Origin: Acinetobacter portensis
GTDB lineage: Bacteria > Pseudomonadota > Gammaproteobacteria > Pseudomonadales > Moraxellaceae
Direction: 5' to 3'
Assembly: GCF_009372215.1 (NCBI RefSeq)
Contig: NZ_LWRV01000030.1
Coordinates: 1-49,863 of the forward strand
Length of the DNA: 49,863 bases
This document shows, one piece after another, positions 26,381 through 35,689 of this stretch (the first letter of the stretch is position 1; each line of letters opens with the position of its first letter). The notes beneath the pieces are model-generated. The model did not search any database. It was not told the DNA's origin and worked only from the letters and a program-made list of their open reading frames with translations. The position numbers and the translations under genes are program-made.

Positions 26381-27655
26381 TTAGGCAGATTGTGTCTGAA
26401 TAGGATTCTTTAGCAGAAGGAAATAAGCTAAAGCAGAACTAATAGCAACAATAGATGAAATAAGAAATGCGATAGAGAATGATCCTGTATATTCAATACA
26501 ATACCCTGTAACAATAGGTGCTATCGATCCAGCAATATAACCACCAAAGTTTTGTATAGAACCAAAAGAGGCAACACGATTGGTTTCAACAATTGTATTT
26601 ACAATCATCCATGCTGTCGCACTTGCCATATTGATACTAAATAAAGCAATACATAATAAAACCACACACGTTGTTAAACTCGGTGATAACGCCAAAGGTA
26701 AACTTGCTATTGCTGCAAGTAATAATCCTGTAATCACAAGACTCTTACGACTATTAATATTACTTACACCTTTTGAAACCAACCAATCACATAATCGTCC
26801 AGCCGTTAATGTACCTACTGCACCAAAGAAATAAGCTAGAGATACAAGCCATGCGGTTTTATAAAGATTCAAACCATGCTCACGTTCAAAATAACCTGGC
26901 AACCAAGTCAATTGAAGCCACAGCATATAAATGACCCCCATGAATCCTAAAATTGCTCCCCAAGTACTTTTATGCTTGAATAAATCTACCCAATTAGCAA
27001 ATACACTCGGTTTTGCTAATTCATCATTCACTTTTACAAATTCTGTAATCGCCTTTGTTCCAGCTTCTGGATATTGCGCTAAATATTCAGCTTTACTCTT
27101 ATAAAATGCAAACCAACATATACCCACTAGAATGCCAACCACACCTGTAATAATAAACATTCCTCTCCAACCAAAATTAATCATTAAAATGGTTAATACA
27201 GGTGGAGCTAAACATGGTCCTATACAGGTAGAAGACCAAACGATACCCGTAGGTGTTCCTCGTTTTTCCGCATCAAACCACTCTGACAAAGCCTTTGCCG
27301 CAGATGGAAACATCGGAGCTTCACCTAAACCTAAGGCAATACGAAGTCCCATAAATCCTGCAAAGCTGTTCACTAGCCCCGTAGCTGTTTGTGCAACAGA
27401 CCAAATAACCAATGAAGCACCTAAAGCGATTTTACTGCCTAGTCTATCGATAATTAAGCCTAAAGGAAGTTGTGCAAAGGCGTATGCAAGAGAAAAGGCT
27501 GACAATAAAATCCCCATTTCTGATGGACTTATCTGCATATCGGCTTGAATTGATGTATTTGCTATAGATAAAGCACTACGGTCTAAATAATTAATAATTC
27601 CTATTAATAAGAGGAATGTGACTGTAATCGTTTGATACTTTTTTAACGGATTCAT
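26381..27655 (-). CDS. MFS transporter, anion:cation symporter (ACS) type
   Basis: A 424-residue, 12-helix major facilitator. ACS-type landmarks are INYLDRSALSIA in helix 1, the loop motif GLIIDRLGSKIALG, and GLGEAPMFPSAAKALSEWF. Relatives carry sugar acids, hexuronates, phthalate or other organic anions. There is no catabolic neighbour here, so the substrate cannot be assigned. Confidence 0.88.
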   Translation of the reverse strand: MNPLKKYQTITVTFLLLIGIINYLDRSALSIANTSIQADMQISPSEMGILLSAFSLAYAFAQLPLGLIIDRLGSKIALGASLVIWSVAQTATGLVNSFAGFMGLRIALGLGEAPMFPSAAKALSEWFDAEKRGTPTGIVWSSTCIGPCLAPPVLTILMINFGWRGMFIITGVVGILVGICWFAFYKSKAEYLAQYPEAGTKAITEFVKVNDELAKPSVFANWVDLFKHKSTWGAILGFMGVIYMLWLQLTWLPGYFEREHGLNLYKTAWLVSLAYFFGAVGTLTAGRLCDWLVSKGVSNINSRKSLVITGLLLAAIASLPLALSPSLTTCVVLLCIALFSINMASATAWMIVNTIVETNRVASFGSIQNFGGYIAGSIAPIVTGYCIEYTGSFSIAFLISSIVAISSALAYFLLLKNPIQTQSA

Positions 27656-27867
27656 AATTAAATAACTTCCTTGTATATATTTTAATTTTTTATACCGCCT
27701 AACCCATAAAAATAAGTATTTTTTATGAACAAAATGAATCAGGTGAAGTCACTATAATTTAGGAGTTTCCATGCAAGCCAATGAAATTATTTCATAAACC
27801 AATAACTAAACATCAATTATGCTTTACAGAACTAGATCATGTATTTTTTTCTTTAAACTTTTGACAT

Positions 27868-27897
27868 AAAAAAGCCTCTATATAGAGGCTTTTTTTA
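27868..27897. terminator. Bidirectional terminator around the end of the small membrane gene
   Basis: AAAAAAGCCTCTA / TAGAGGCTTTTTT, near-perfect palindrome. The TAG stop of the minus-strand membrane gene (27878-27880) lies inside it. Confidence 0.7.
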
Positions 27898-28282
27898 TAA
27901 TCATCTTTTTCTGAATTATTGAGGAAATTAGAAGTAAAATAAGTAAAATAATAGTCCCAACAAAAGATCTATCCAAACCATTAGGCATAAGAACAAATCT
28001 AAAAATTACACCATAAATAAAAACTGCTAAAGCAAATAGCAACATGGATTTGTAAAAAATTTTAAAATCAAATTTTATCTCTTCGGCATCTTTAGTTAAA
28101 ATCTTAGTTATCAAGCCTACAAAGCAACCCGCTATTACACTCACAACAAAAAAGACACTAAAACCATAAGCTAACGGCTTATATTCAATCCATCTCCAAA
28201 TTGAGTAAAATAAAAAAAACGGTACTCCCCATCCTAAACCGCCATAGAGAAAAAATTCTTTAAATATTTTATTTATATTCAT
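27878..28282 (-). CDS. Small hypothetical membrane protein
   Basis: A 134-residue protein with four predicted transmembrane helices (around GVPFFLFYSIWRWIEY, GFSVFFVVSVIAGCFVGLIT, MLLFALAVFIYGVIFRFVLM and IILLILLLISSIIQKKM). I do not recognise the family. Its ATG overlaps the stop of the frame-broken upstream gene by one base (TAATG). The two were therefore a translationally coupled pair, under the Fur-box-like site at 28578. Confidence 0.6.
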   Translation of the reverse strand: MNINKIFKEFFLYGGLGWGVPFFLFYSIWRWIEYKPLAYGFSVFFVVSVIAGCFVGLITKILTKDAEEIKFDFKIFYKSMLLFALAVFIYGVIFRFVLMPNGLDRSFVGTIILLILLLISSIIQKKMIIKKASI

Positions 28283-28573
28283 TATATAAATCTCACTACA
28301 ACACCTAGAACCAATAGAATAAGCCCGATTTTTCCTAAAAGATGGGCAAAAACACCAATTGCTGTAAGCTCTGTCTGCTCACGTTCATATGAAAATAAAG
28401 ATTCAATGTTACTTTTCTTTTTAACTGTTCTGATGTCATCAGAAGACCATAGCCAGTTTTGTTAAATAGCCATGAACCTCTCGATCATCTGAAGATAAAC
28501 TTAAATAAATAGAGAATAAGAAAAAACCAGATACAGCAAAGCAAACAAATTTAAAGTATCGCTCGAGTTTCAC
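28282..28573 (-). pseudogene. Small membrane-protein gene broken by two frameshifts
   Basis: Three reading frames join to make one sensible protein. From GTG 28573 a signal/membrane start reads KLERYFKFVCFAVSGFFLFS. After about 28480 it continues one frame over as FNKTGYGLLMTSEQLKR. After about 28417 it shifts again into KSNIESLFSYEREQTEL and ends in a hydrophobic tail (LGKIGLILLVLGVVVRFI) before TAA at 28282-28284. Each shift equals one missing base, the second in an A-rich run. It may be a true pseudogene or carry sequencing errors. The family is not recognised and the start is uncertain. Confidence 0.6.
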
Positions 28574-28577
28574 CCCC

Positions 28578-28596
28578 AATAATAATTATCATTCTT
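28578..28596 (-). promoter_or_regulatory. Fur-box-like site
   Basis: AATAATAATTATCATTCTT matches 15 of 19 positions of the reverse complement of the Fur consensus. It lies immediately upstream of the broken small membrane-protein gene, so that two-gene unit was probably iron-regulated. It is about 230 bases from putP and less likely to act there. Confidence 0.6.
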
Positions 28597-28828
28597 AGTA
28601 TTATATTTTAACGCGATTTATAAAACAGCCTATCTTCTTATGAATAACACAACAGCACAGCAAGTTTTGTAACCAAAATTACATTTCGTTGCATAAACAA
28701 CATACAAGAGCCACTCAATTGTTACAGAGCGTAATTTCAACTTTATGCTTGAATCAGCAACTTGCGAAAAATGCATAAAAATTCATCTTGGATAGATGAT
28801 TCTTTTAGGACTGACAAAGGATGGCAAA

Positions 28829-30349
28829 ATGATGAGCCAACTGAATCCCACATTAGTAACATTTATGTTCTATATCGTGGCTATGATTGGTATTGGGCTA
28901 TATGCCTATAAAGCCACAACAAATTTTGATGACTATATTTTAGGTGGACGAAGCTTAGGTAGCGTAGTAACAGCTCTATCTGCAGGTGCATCCGACATGA
29001 GCGGATGGCTATTGATGGGCTTACCAGGTGCAATTTATCTTTCAGGTTTATCTGAAGCATGGATTGCAGTTGGCTTAGTCGTTGGTGCTTGGCTCAACTG
29101 GTTACTTGTTGCAGGACGCCTACGTACGCACACTGAAATTCAAAATAATGCCTTAACCCTCCCTGACTATTTCACTAGTCGTTTTGGCGATACGAAAAAA
29201 ATATTACGTTTAATCTCTGCCGTTGTAATTCTAGTATTCTTCGCAATTTACTGTGCTTCAGGCATGGTTGCTGGCGCTCGATTATTTGAAAGCCTATTTG
29301 GTTGGGACTACACAACTGCATTATGGATTGGTGCAATTGCAACAATCAGTTATGTATGTATTGGTGGCTTCCTTGCAATTAGCTGGACAGATACCTTCCA
29401 AGCCGGTTTGATGATTTTTGCATTATTACTTGCTCCAATTGTGACTTACCTTGCGATTGGTGATCATGCACAAAGCGTTACTGTTCTTATTGAAAGTGCA
29501 CGTCCACATGCAAACAACATCGTTTCAAACTTAAGCGTAGTTGCGATTTTATCGTCAATGGCTTGGGGCTTGGGCTACTTTGGTCAACCACATATTCTTG
29601 TACGTTTCATGGCGGCAGACTCTGTAAAAGTAATCCCTGCTGCTCGCCGTATTGGTATGACGTGGATGATTCTTTGCCTAGGTGGTGCTGTAGCTGTAGG
29701 TTATATCGGTATTGCATATTTCCACGCGAATCCACAATTTGGTGCAGTGGTAGATGCAAATCCTGAAATCGTATTCATGGAAGTGACTAAAGTTCTATTT
29801 AACCCATGGATTGCAGGTGTCATTTTAGCGGCAATTTTAGCTGCTGTAATGAGTACGCTAAGCTGTCAATTACTTGTATGTTCTACAACATTAACTGAAG
29901 ATTTGTACAAAGGCTTTTTCCGTAAAAATGCATCTCAAAGTGAATTAGTTTGGGTTGGTCGTTTAATGGTAATCCTAATTGCAATTGTTGCAATTTGCCT
30001 AGGTATGAACCCAGATAGTAAAGTTTTAGGCTTAGTTGCTTATGCTTGGGCTGGTTTTGGTGCTGCATTCGGTCCACTCATTATTCTTTCATTGTTCTGG
30101 AAACGTATGACGTTAAATGGTGCAATTGTTGGTATGATTGTGGGTGCTGTGACTGTAATTGCATGGAAAACTTATTTTGCAGATACAGGCTTATACGAAA
30201 TCGTTCCTGGATTTATTCTTTCTACGCTTTCAATTATTGTAGTAAGTTTATTAGGTAAAGCACCTGCAAAAGATGTTACAGATCGTTTTGAGCTTGCAGA
30301 AAAAACTTATGCGCAAGCAATGCACGAAATGAAAACAGACAAAAAATAA
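28829..30349 (+). CDS. putP: Sodium/proline symporter
   Basis: A 506-residue sodium:solute symporter with 13 predicted helices that imports proline with Na+. PutP landmarks are NFDDYILGGRSLGSVVTALS, ASDMSGWLLMGLPGAIYLSG, and GLGYFGQPHILVRFMA. ATG 28829 is preferred because AAAGGA (28816-28821) lies 7 bases before it. The longer frame from 28796 begins before this site. With the Lrp-type gene and putA it forms a proline-use locus. Confidence 0.95.
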   Translation: MMSQLNPTLVTFMFYIVAMIGIGLYAYKATTNFDDYILGGRSLGSVVTALSAGASDMSGWLLMGLPGAIYLSGLSEAWIAVGLVVGAWLNWLLVAGRLRTHTEIQNNALTLPDYFTSRFGDTKKILRLISAVVILVFFAIYCASGMVAGARLFESLFGWDYTTALWIGAIATISYVCIGGFLAISWTDTFQAGLMIFALLLAPIVTYLAIGDHAQSVTVLIESARPHANNIVSNLSVVAILSSMAWGLGYFGQPHILVRFMAADSVKVIPAARRIGMTWMILCLGGAVAVGYIGIAYFHANPQFGAVVDANPEIVFMEVTKVLFNPWIAGVILAAILAAVMSTLSCQLLVCSTTLTEDLYKGFFRKNASQSELVWVGRLMVILIAIVAICLGMNPDSKVLGLVAYAWAGFGAAFGPLIILSLFWKRMTLNGAIVGMIVGAVTVIAWKTYFADTGLYEIVPGFILSTLSIIVVSLLGKAPAKDVTDRFELAEKTYAQAMHEMKTDKK

Positions 30350-30372
30350 GATTTCATTCTTATTGATTAAAT

Positions 30373-30401
30373 AAAATAAGGGGCTATATGCCCCTTATTT
30401 T
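30373..30401. terminator. Terminator between putP and the Lrp-type gene
   Basis: AAAATAAGGGGC / GCCCCTTATTTT, a perfect 12-bp stem with loop TATAT, between two convergent genes. It works on both strands. Confidence 0.8.
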
Positions 30402-30418
30402 ATTGCTTTAAAAAATAG

Positions 30419-30916
30419 CTAAACCACAGGTTTTGGCTGTACTTTAAGTTTAATTTGGCTCGATTCTTTAATCACTTCCATCACAGGATAACTGCGGGTT
30501 TCTTTTACACCTGGCAATTGCCATAGCACCTGACCTGAAATTTTCCGAAACTCCTCCATATTTGAGCATCGAATTTTTACAAGAAAGTCAAAACCACCAC
30601 TAATCATGTGGCATTCTACAATTTCAGGATAATGAACCACAGCATCTGAAAAACCATCCAGTGCATTAGGCGTCGTCTTATCGAGAAGAATTTCCACAAA
30701 CACCACAAAGCTACAATTCAATTTATCTGGATTGAGCTTAGCTCCATACCCTATAATATAACCTTCCTTTTTGAGCTTCTGCACACGAGCCAAAGCCGCG
30801 GTAGGCGACAAGTTAACAGCTTCAGCAAGCTTAATATTTGAAATTTTCCCATCGTTTTGTAGAATATCTAACATCCTGATATCTATGCGATCTAGGGTTG
30901 AAACATGGTTTGTCAT
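30419..30916 (-). CDS. Lrp/AsnC-family regulator, probable proline-use regulator
   Basis: A 165-residue Lrp/AsnC protein. The N-terminal helix-turn-helix spans about 8-60 (LDRIDIRMLDILQNDGKISN, LAEAVNLSPTAALARVQKL), followed by the RAM ligand-binding domain with HMISGGFDFLVKIR. It is divergent from putA, with 116 bases between the starts, and lies beside putP. Proline-responsive control of putA is therefore likely (compare PutR-type Lrp proteins). This fits the absence of a DNA-binding domain in PutA. Confidence 0.9.
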   Translation of the reverse strand: MTNHVSTLDRIDIRMLDILQNDGKISNIKLAEAVNLSPTAALARVQKLKKEGYIIGYGAKLNPDKLNCSFVVFVEILLDKTTPNALDGFSDAVVHYPEIVECHMISGGFDFLVKIRCSNMEEFRKISGQVLWQLPGVKETRSYPVMEVIKESSQIKLKVQPKPVV

Positions 30917-31032
30917 CAGAATTATTCTCTAAAAAATAGAAAAATTATAGTGAGTTGTTCGTCAAAATTTCTGTAATCATAAATTATATCTGGTTTCTTA
31001 CCTATTATTTTTTGTAGTCACAGGATGCTGAC

Positions 31033-34000
31033 ATGAATATCACTGAAAACGAATTTCAAATTGATAGCTCAAAACCCCATTTAGAATATATCTCTCAGTT
31101 TCGTGAAAAGAATGAGTACGAAGAAAAAATCAATGCTGCTTGGCGTATTGACGAAAGCGATTGTGTAGAAAACTTACTTGCACATAGCGAACTTTCAGAC
31201 GAACTAAATGGCAATATTCAAGATCTTGCTTTCCAACTTGCGCATGCATTACGTGAACGTAAAGGTTCTAATGGCAAGGCTGGTATCGTTCAGGGTCTAC
31301 TTCAAGAATTCTCTCTTTCTTCTCAAGAAGGCATTGCATTAATGTGCCTTGCGGAAGCATTGTTACGTATTCCAGATACAGCAACTCGTGACCTACTTAT
31401 TCGTGACAAAATCAATCAAGGCAGCTGGAAAGAACATTTAGGTAATAGTAACCTCATGTTTGTAAACGCTGCTGCTTGGGGCTTAATGCTTACAGGCAAG
31501 TTGATGGAAACACCAAAACAAACAAGTTTAAGCAGTGTTTTAACAGGCTTACTTGCACGTTCAAGCCGTGGCATTATCCGTAAAGCAGTCGATGTTGCTA
31601 TGCGTATGATGGGCGAACAATTCGTTACAGGCGAAACCATTGGCGAAGCATTACAAAATGCCGAAGTACTTGAAGCAAAAGGTTTCCGTTATTCATACGA
31701 TATGCTTGGTGAAGCTGCATTAACAGATCACGATGCAGAACGTTACTACCAAGACTATACCAATGCAATTCATGCCATTGGTAAAGCTGCTGCCGATAAA
31801 GACGTTTATGATGGCGCAGGTATCTCAATTAAGCTTTCTGCTTTACACCCTCGCTATGTACGTGCGCAAATTGACCGCGTTCATGATGAGCTATATAGCA
31901 AAGTTTATAACCTTGCATTGTTGGCAAAACAATACAACATTGGCTTAAACATTGATGCTGAAGAAACAGATCGTTTAGAAATTTCTTTAGAACTTTTGGA
32001 ACGTCTTTGCTTCGAACCAAAACTTAAAGATTGGAAAGGTATTGGCTTTGTCATTCAAGCCTACCAAAAACGTTGTTTTTACGTTGTAGATTATATTATC
32101 GATCTAGCGAAACGTAGCGAAAAACGCTTAATGATTCGTTTGGTTAAAGGTGCTTACTGGGATAGCGAAATTAAAAAAGCGCAAATCGAAGGTATGTCGG
32201 ACTACCCTGTTTTCACACGTAAAGTGCATACAGACTTGTCTTATATCGCGTGTGCTAAAAAACTACTTGCTGCACCAGAGCATATTTACCCTCAGTTTGC
32301 GACACACAACGCGCAATCTTTGGCAACCATTTACCAAATGGCTGATCCTGCTAAATACTACTCTGGTCAATATGAGTTCCAATGCCTACACGGTATGGGT
32401 GAACCACTATACGAACAAGTTGTAGGTCCTAAAAACGAAAATAAATTAGGCGTTCCTTGCCGTATTTACGCACCTGTAGGTAACCACGAAACACTATTGG
32501 CATACCTTGTACGTCGTTTACTCGAAAATGGTGCAAACACATCTTTCGTAAACCGTATTGCAGATAAAAATCTTAAAGTTGAAGATTTAATTGAAAATCC
32601 TCGCCAAACGATTACAGAAGCACAGCGTAAAGAAGGCAAAGTTGGTCAAAAACATCTTAGCATCCCTTTCCCTATCGATTTATACGGCTTTAACCGTAAA
32701 AACTCTTCAGGTTTAGACCTTGCGAACGATAAAGATTTGCTAGAACTGAATGCGACTGCAACTAAACTACAATCTCATCAATGGAATGCCGCACCTTTAG
32801 GCAAAGAAATTGTTGCAGATGAATCTGTTGTTGCTCTTAACATCATTAACCCTGCAAATCATAATGATGTTGTAGGTACAGTTTATGAAGCAACTTCTGC
32901 TCAAGTTGATGTGGCTTTAAATACTGCTGCAAATGCACAAAGCGATTGGATTAACACAGATAAAGATGTTCGTGCAGGTTGTTTATTACGTGCTGCTGAC
33001 ATCATGGAATCACGCTTACAAGAGCTCATGATCCTTCTTAGCCGTGAAAGTGGTAAAACATCTGCCAATGCGATTGCTGAAGTACGTGAAGCTGTAGATT
33101 TCCTACGTTATTACGCTTCACAAATCATCGATTTAGACAAAAATACAAACATTGAACCATTAGGTACAGTGTTATGTATTAGTCCTTGGAACTTCCCGCT
33201 TGCGATTTTCTCGGGTCAAATTGCCGCTGCACTTGTTGCGGGTAATACCGTTATTGCAAAACCTGCTGAACAAACACCGTTAATTGCAGCTGAAGCGATT
33301 CGTATTTTATGGTTAGCGGGCGTACCACAATCTGTTGTACAGCTTGTTCCTGGTCGTGGTGAAACTGTTGGTTCACAACTTAGCCAAGATGACCGCATTA
33401 AAGGCATCATGTTCACAGGTTCTACAGAAGTTGCAAAAATCTTGCAAAAAACTGTTGCTAACCGTTTAAGTAAAAATGGCACGCCTATTCCGTTAATTGC
33501 GGAAACTGGTGGTCAAAATGCCATGATCGTTGACTCATCTGCTTTAACTGAACAGGTTATTTTAGATGTTGTGAACTCGGCTTATGACAGTGCTGGTCAG
33601 CGTTGTTCAGCTTTACGTGTATTGTGTGTTCAAGAAGATAATGCTCAAAGCGTAATTACAATGCTTAAAGGTGCAATGCAACAACTACGTGTGGGCAATC
33701 CTGGTTTACTTAAAACAGATATTGGCCCTGTAATTGATGCTGAAGCTCAAGGTATTATTAGCAAGCACATTGAAAAAATGAGCGCTAAAGGTCATAAAGT
33801 TCATCAACTTATGCGTAATGCAAATCATGATGATCTTACAAATGGTACTTTCGTTCCACCAACACTAATTGAGCTTCCAAACCTTGATGACTTAGAACGT
33901 GAAGTATTTGGTCCTGTTCTACACTTAATTACCTATAAATACGGTCAATTAGAACAACTTTTAGATCATATTAATTCTAAAGGCTATGGCCTAACTATGG

Positions 34001-34785
34001 GCTTGCACACTCGTATTGATGAAACAATTCAATCTGTAGTTACTAAGGCTCAAGTAGGTAACTTATACATTAACCGTAACATTGTTGGTGCTGTAGTTGG
34101 CGTTCAACCGTTTGGTGGTGAAGGCTTGTCTGGTACTGGCCCTAAAGCTGGTGGCCCGATTTATCTATATCGCTTAATGGAAAACTGTGATCGTAAAAAG
34201 TTAGCTACACCATATGCAACAGGCGAAATTACACCATTAACAGACAATAGTTCTGTATTGGAACAATTCAAAACTTGGGCGCAAAAAACGTTCCCACAAT
34301 ATGAATTGCAAATGCCTCAAGCATTCTGTGTAGGCAATAGCTATGAATTACACGGCCCTACTGGTGAAAGCAACCAATATGTTGTTGTGCCACGTGAACG
34401 TGTATTGTCTTTAGCAACGAATGAACGAGACCAAATTCAACAGTTACTTTCTATTTTTGCTGTAGGTAGCCAAGCGGTTGTTCTTGCGGAAAATACATTT
34501 ATTTTGAAGTATATGTCTAGTATGCCAAAAGCTGTAATTGATAATATTAAGGTTGTAACTGACGTTGTAACTGGCGATTTTGAAGCAGTATTACATCATA
34601 ATGATGCTTCTGAATTACTTGAATTACAGAAGAAAATTGCAAGCCGTAAAGGTGCGATTGTTGGTATTACTCACTTAAATTCAGGTGACTACAACATTCC
34701 ACTAGAACGTTTTGTGATTGAACGTGCAATTAGTATTAACACTGCTGCTGCGGGTGGTAATGCAAGCTTAATGACTATGAATTAA
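31033..34785 (+). CDS. putA: Bifunctional proline dehydrogenase / P5C dehydrogenase PutA
   Basis: A 1250-residue enzyme oxidising proline to glutamate. The FAD-dependent proline dehydrogenase barrel covers about 180-520 (ISIKLSALHPRYVRAQIDRV, RLMIRLVKGAYWDSEIK, FATHNAQSLA). The aldehyde dehydrogenase domain covers about 600-1060 (ISPWNFPLAIFSGQIAAALV, FTGSTEVA, ETGGQNAMIVDSS, the catalytic Cys in SAGQRCSALRV). A C-terminal domain of about 150 residues follows. The N-terminal ribbon-helix-helix repressor domain of E. coli PutA is absent, so this PutA should not self-regulate. AGGATG lies before ATG 31033. Confidence 0.97.
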   Translation: MNITENEFQIDSSKPHLEYISQFREKNEYEEKINAAWRIDESDCVENLLAHSELSDELNGNIQDLAFQLAHALRERKGSNGKAGIVQGLLQEFSLSSQEGIALMCLAEALLRIPDTATRDLLIRDKINQGSWKEHLGNSNLMFVNAAAWGLMLTGKLMETPKQTSLSSVLTGLLARSSRGIIRKAVDVAMRMMGEQFVTGETIGEALQNAEVLEAKGFRYSYDMLGEAALTDHDAERYYQDYTNAIHAIGKAAADKDVYDGAGISIKLSALHPRYVRAQIDRVHDELYSKVYNLALLAKQYNIGLNIDAEETDRLEISLELLERLCFEPKLKDWKGIGFVIQAYQKRCFYVVDYIIDLAKRSEKRLMIRLVKGAYWDSEIKKAQIEGMSDYPVFTRKVHTDLSYIACAKKLLAAPEHIYPQFATHNAQSLATIYQMADPAKYYSGQYEFQCLHGMGEPLYEQVVGPKNENKLGVPCRIYAPVGNHETLLAYLVRRLLENGANTSFVNRIADKNLKVEDLIENPRQTITEAQRKEGKVGQKHLSIPFPIDLYGFNRKNSSGLDLANDKDLLELNATATKLQSHQWNAAPLGKEIVADESVVALNIINPANHNDVVGTVYEATSAQVDVALNTAANAQSDWINTDKDVRAGCLLRAADIMESRLQELMILLSRESGKTSANAIAEVREAVDFLRYYASQIIDLDKNTNIEPLGTVLCISPWNFPLAIFSGQIAAALVAGNTVIAKPAEQTPLIAAEAIRILWLAGVPQSVVQLVPGRGETVGSQLSQDDRIKGIMFTGSTEVAKILQKTVANRLSKNGTPIPLIAETGGQNAMIVDSSALTEQVILDVVNSAYDSAGQRCSALRVLCVQEDNAQSVITMLKGAMQQLRVGNPGLLKTDIGPVIDAEAQGIISKHIEKMSAKGHKVHQLMRNANHDDLTNGTFVPPTLIELPNLDDLEREVFGPVLHLITYKYGQLEQLLDHINSKGYGLTMGLHTRIDETIQSVVTKAQVGNLYINRNIVGAVVGVQPFGGEGLSGTGPKAGGPIYLYRLMENCDRKKLATPYATGEITPLTDNSSVLEQFKTWAQKTFPQYELQMPQAFCVGNSYELHGPTGESNQYVVVPRERVLSLATNERDQIQQLLSIFAVGSQAVVLAENTFILKYMSSMPKAVIDNIKVVTDVVTGDFEAVLHHNDASELLELQKKIASRKGAIVGITHLNSGDYNIPLERFVIERAISINTAAAGGNASLMTMN

Positions 34786-34804
34786 TTCATTTCATATAAA
34801 AGCG

Positions 34805-34838
34805 AAAAGCCTATAACTTTATTGTTATAGGCTTTTTT
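34805..34838 (+). terminator. Terminator of putA
   Basis: AAAAGCCTATAAC / GTTATAGGCTTTT, perfect 13-bp stem with loop TTTATT and a T6 run. The stop of the converging small gene touches its edge. Confidence 0.85.
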
Positions 34839-35142
34839 ATTGAATATCATTTTTAGGGTCTACAAATAAATCACTATTATTTACCAATTCTGCTAATTTT
34901 TGAGTATCTACACCAGTAGCCAAATGAGGTACTTTACTTGGGTCAATTTCTCCACCTGATGAGGTTGATACAAAAAGTATCCAATCATCATAAGCAACAC
35001 CAATATCCAAAGCACTACCAATAAACAAAAGGTCTCCGCTAATACTGACAGAAATTTGTTTTGCCTTGTGCTTCGATGGCTTATATTGTGTTATTGTGAG
35101 ACTTTCATTTACTAAAAATATAATATAATTTGATTTAACCAC
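34837..35142 (-). CDS. Hypothetical protein (101 residues)
   Basis: A small soluble-looking protein with a beta-rich N-terminal half (YIIFLVNESLTITQYKPS, ISVSISGDLLFIGSALDI). It has no signal peptide, membrane helix or recognised domain. It lies at the downstream end of the accessory block and follows the IS-interrupted gene on the same strand. It could be an immunity-type protein, but nothing in the sequence proves it. The base use is very AT-rich, as in the rest of the block. Confidence 0.5.
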   Translation of the reverse strand: MVKSNYIIFLVNESLTITQYKPSKHKAKQISVSISGDLLFIGSALDIGVAYDDWILFVSTSSGGEIDPSKVPHLATGVDTQKLAELVNNSDLFVDPKNDIQ

Positions 35143-35267
35143 TTCACTTTTATTAAATTATAAGCATATAAATAATATGGAATCTCTCTATCCTTTATGA
35201 ATTCTCTATAACTTAGTTATATGTAAAAATATTTTGGCATAGTAAAACTTAATTCCACTATAAATAT

Positions 35268-35689
35268 TTATTTTTGGTCTAAATAGCTGAACATTTTCAT
35301 ATCATGAGGACTTCCCCTGTGGTCTTCTAAATCTTTGAAAGCTGTATCATTAATCCTTCTTAAAATGTCCTCTTGCTCTAAACCTAATGCTAAATCCTCT
35401 TCTAGAACACCAACAGAAGATAGATAATTAATTGTATTCATTCTATTTATATTTATATTTATATTTATATTTATATTTATATTTATATTTATATTTATAT
35501 TTATATTTATATTTATATTTATATTTATTATAGTTTCATCCCCCCCCATAACTAAATGATTTGTATATTTCATTTTTGCATACTTATTTCCATATTTGGC
35601 ATAAATAATATAATCACTATATTTATTTAAATCGCTTTTTTTATAGTCCTCAATCTTCCCTTTTTTATATAAGATAATATGGCAGAGTA
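35268..35689 (-). pseudogene. 3' half of a gene cut by the IS30 element, with an Ile-Asn repeat tract
   Basis: The downstream fragment of the gene whose start lies at 36972. The first codons open on this side (VALQVLL) are read from the IS inverted repeat and are not native. Native sequence begins near HIILYKKGKIEDYKKSDLNK. A tract of 28 alternating Ile/Asn residues follows, coded by 14 copies of a hexanucleotide (35444-35527). A polar C-terminus (SSVGVLEEDLALGLEQEDIL to MKMFSYLDQK) closes it. The family is not recognised. It probably was the third gene of the effector operon upstream. Confidence 0.6.
35444..35527. repeat. Hexanucleotide tandem repeat, 14 copies of TATTTA
   Basis: Fourteen uninterrupted units of TATTTA inside a coding frame. 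On the minus strand they encode Ile-Asn pairs. Since each unit is two codons, slippage changes protein length but not frame. Confidence 0.95.

Noticed and set aside
28796..28828. Earlier putP start
   Set aside because: AAAGGA is placed correctly for ATG 28829, and the extra residues are not PutP-like.
35444..35527. Possible CRISPR-like repeat array
   Set aside because: Units are six bases without spacers; it is a simple tandem repeat.
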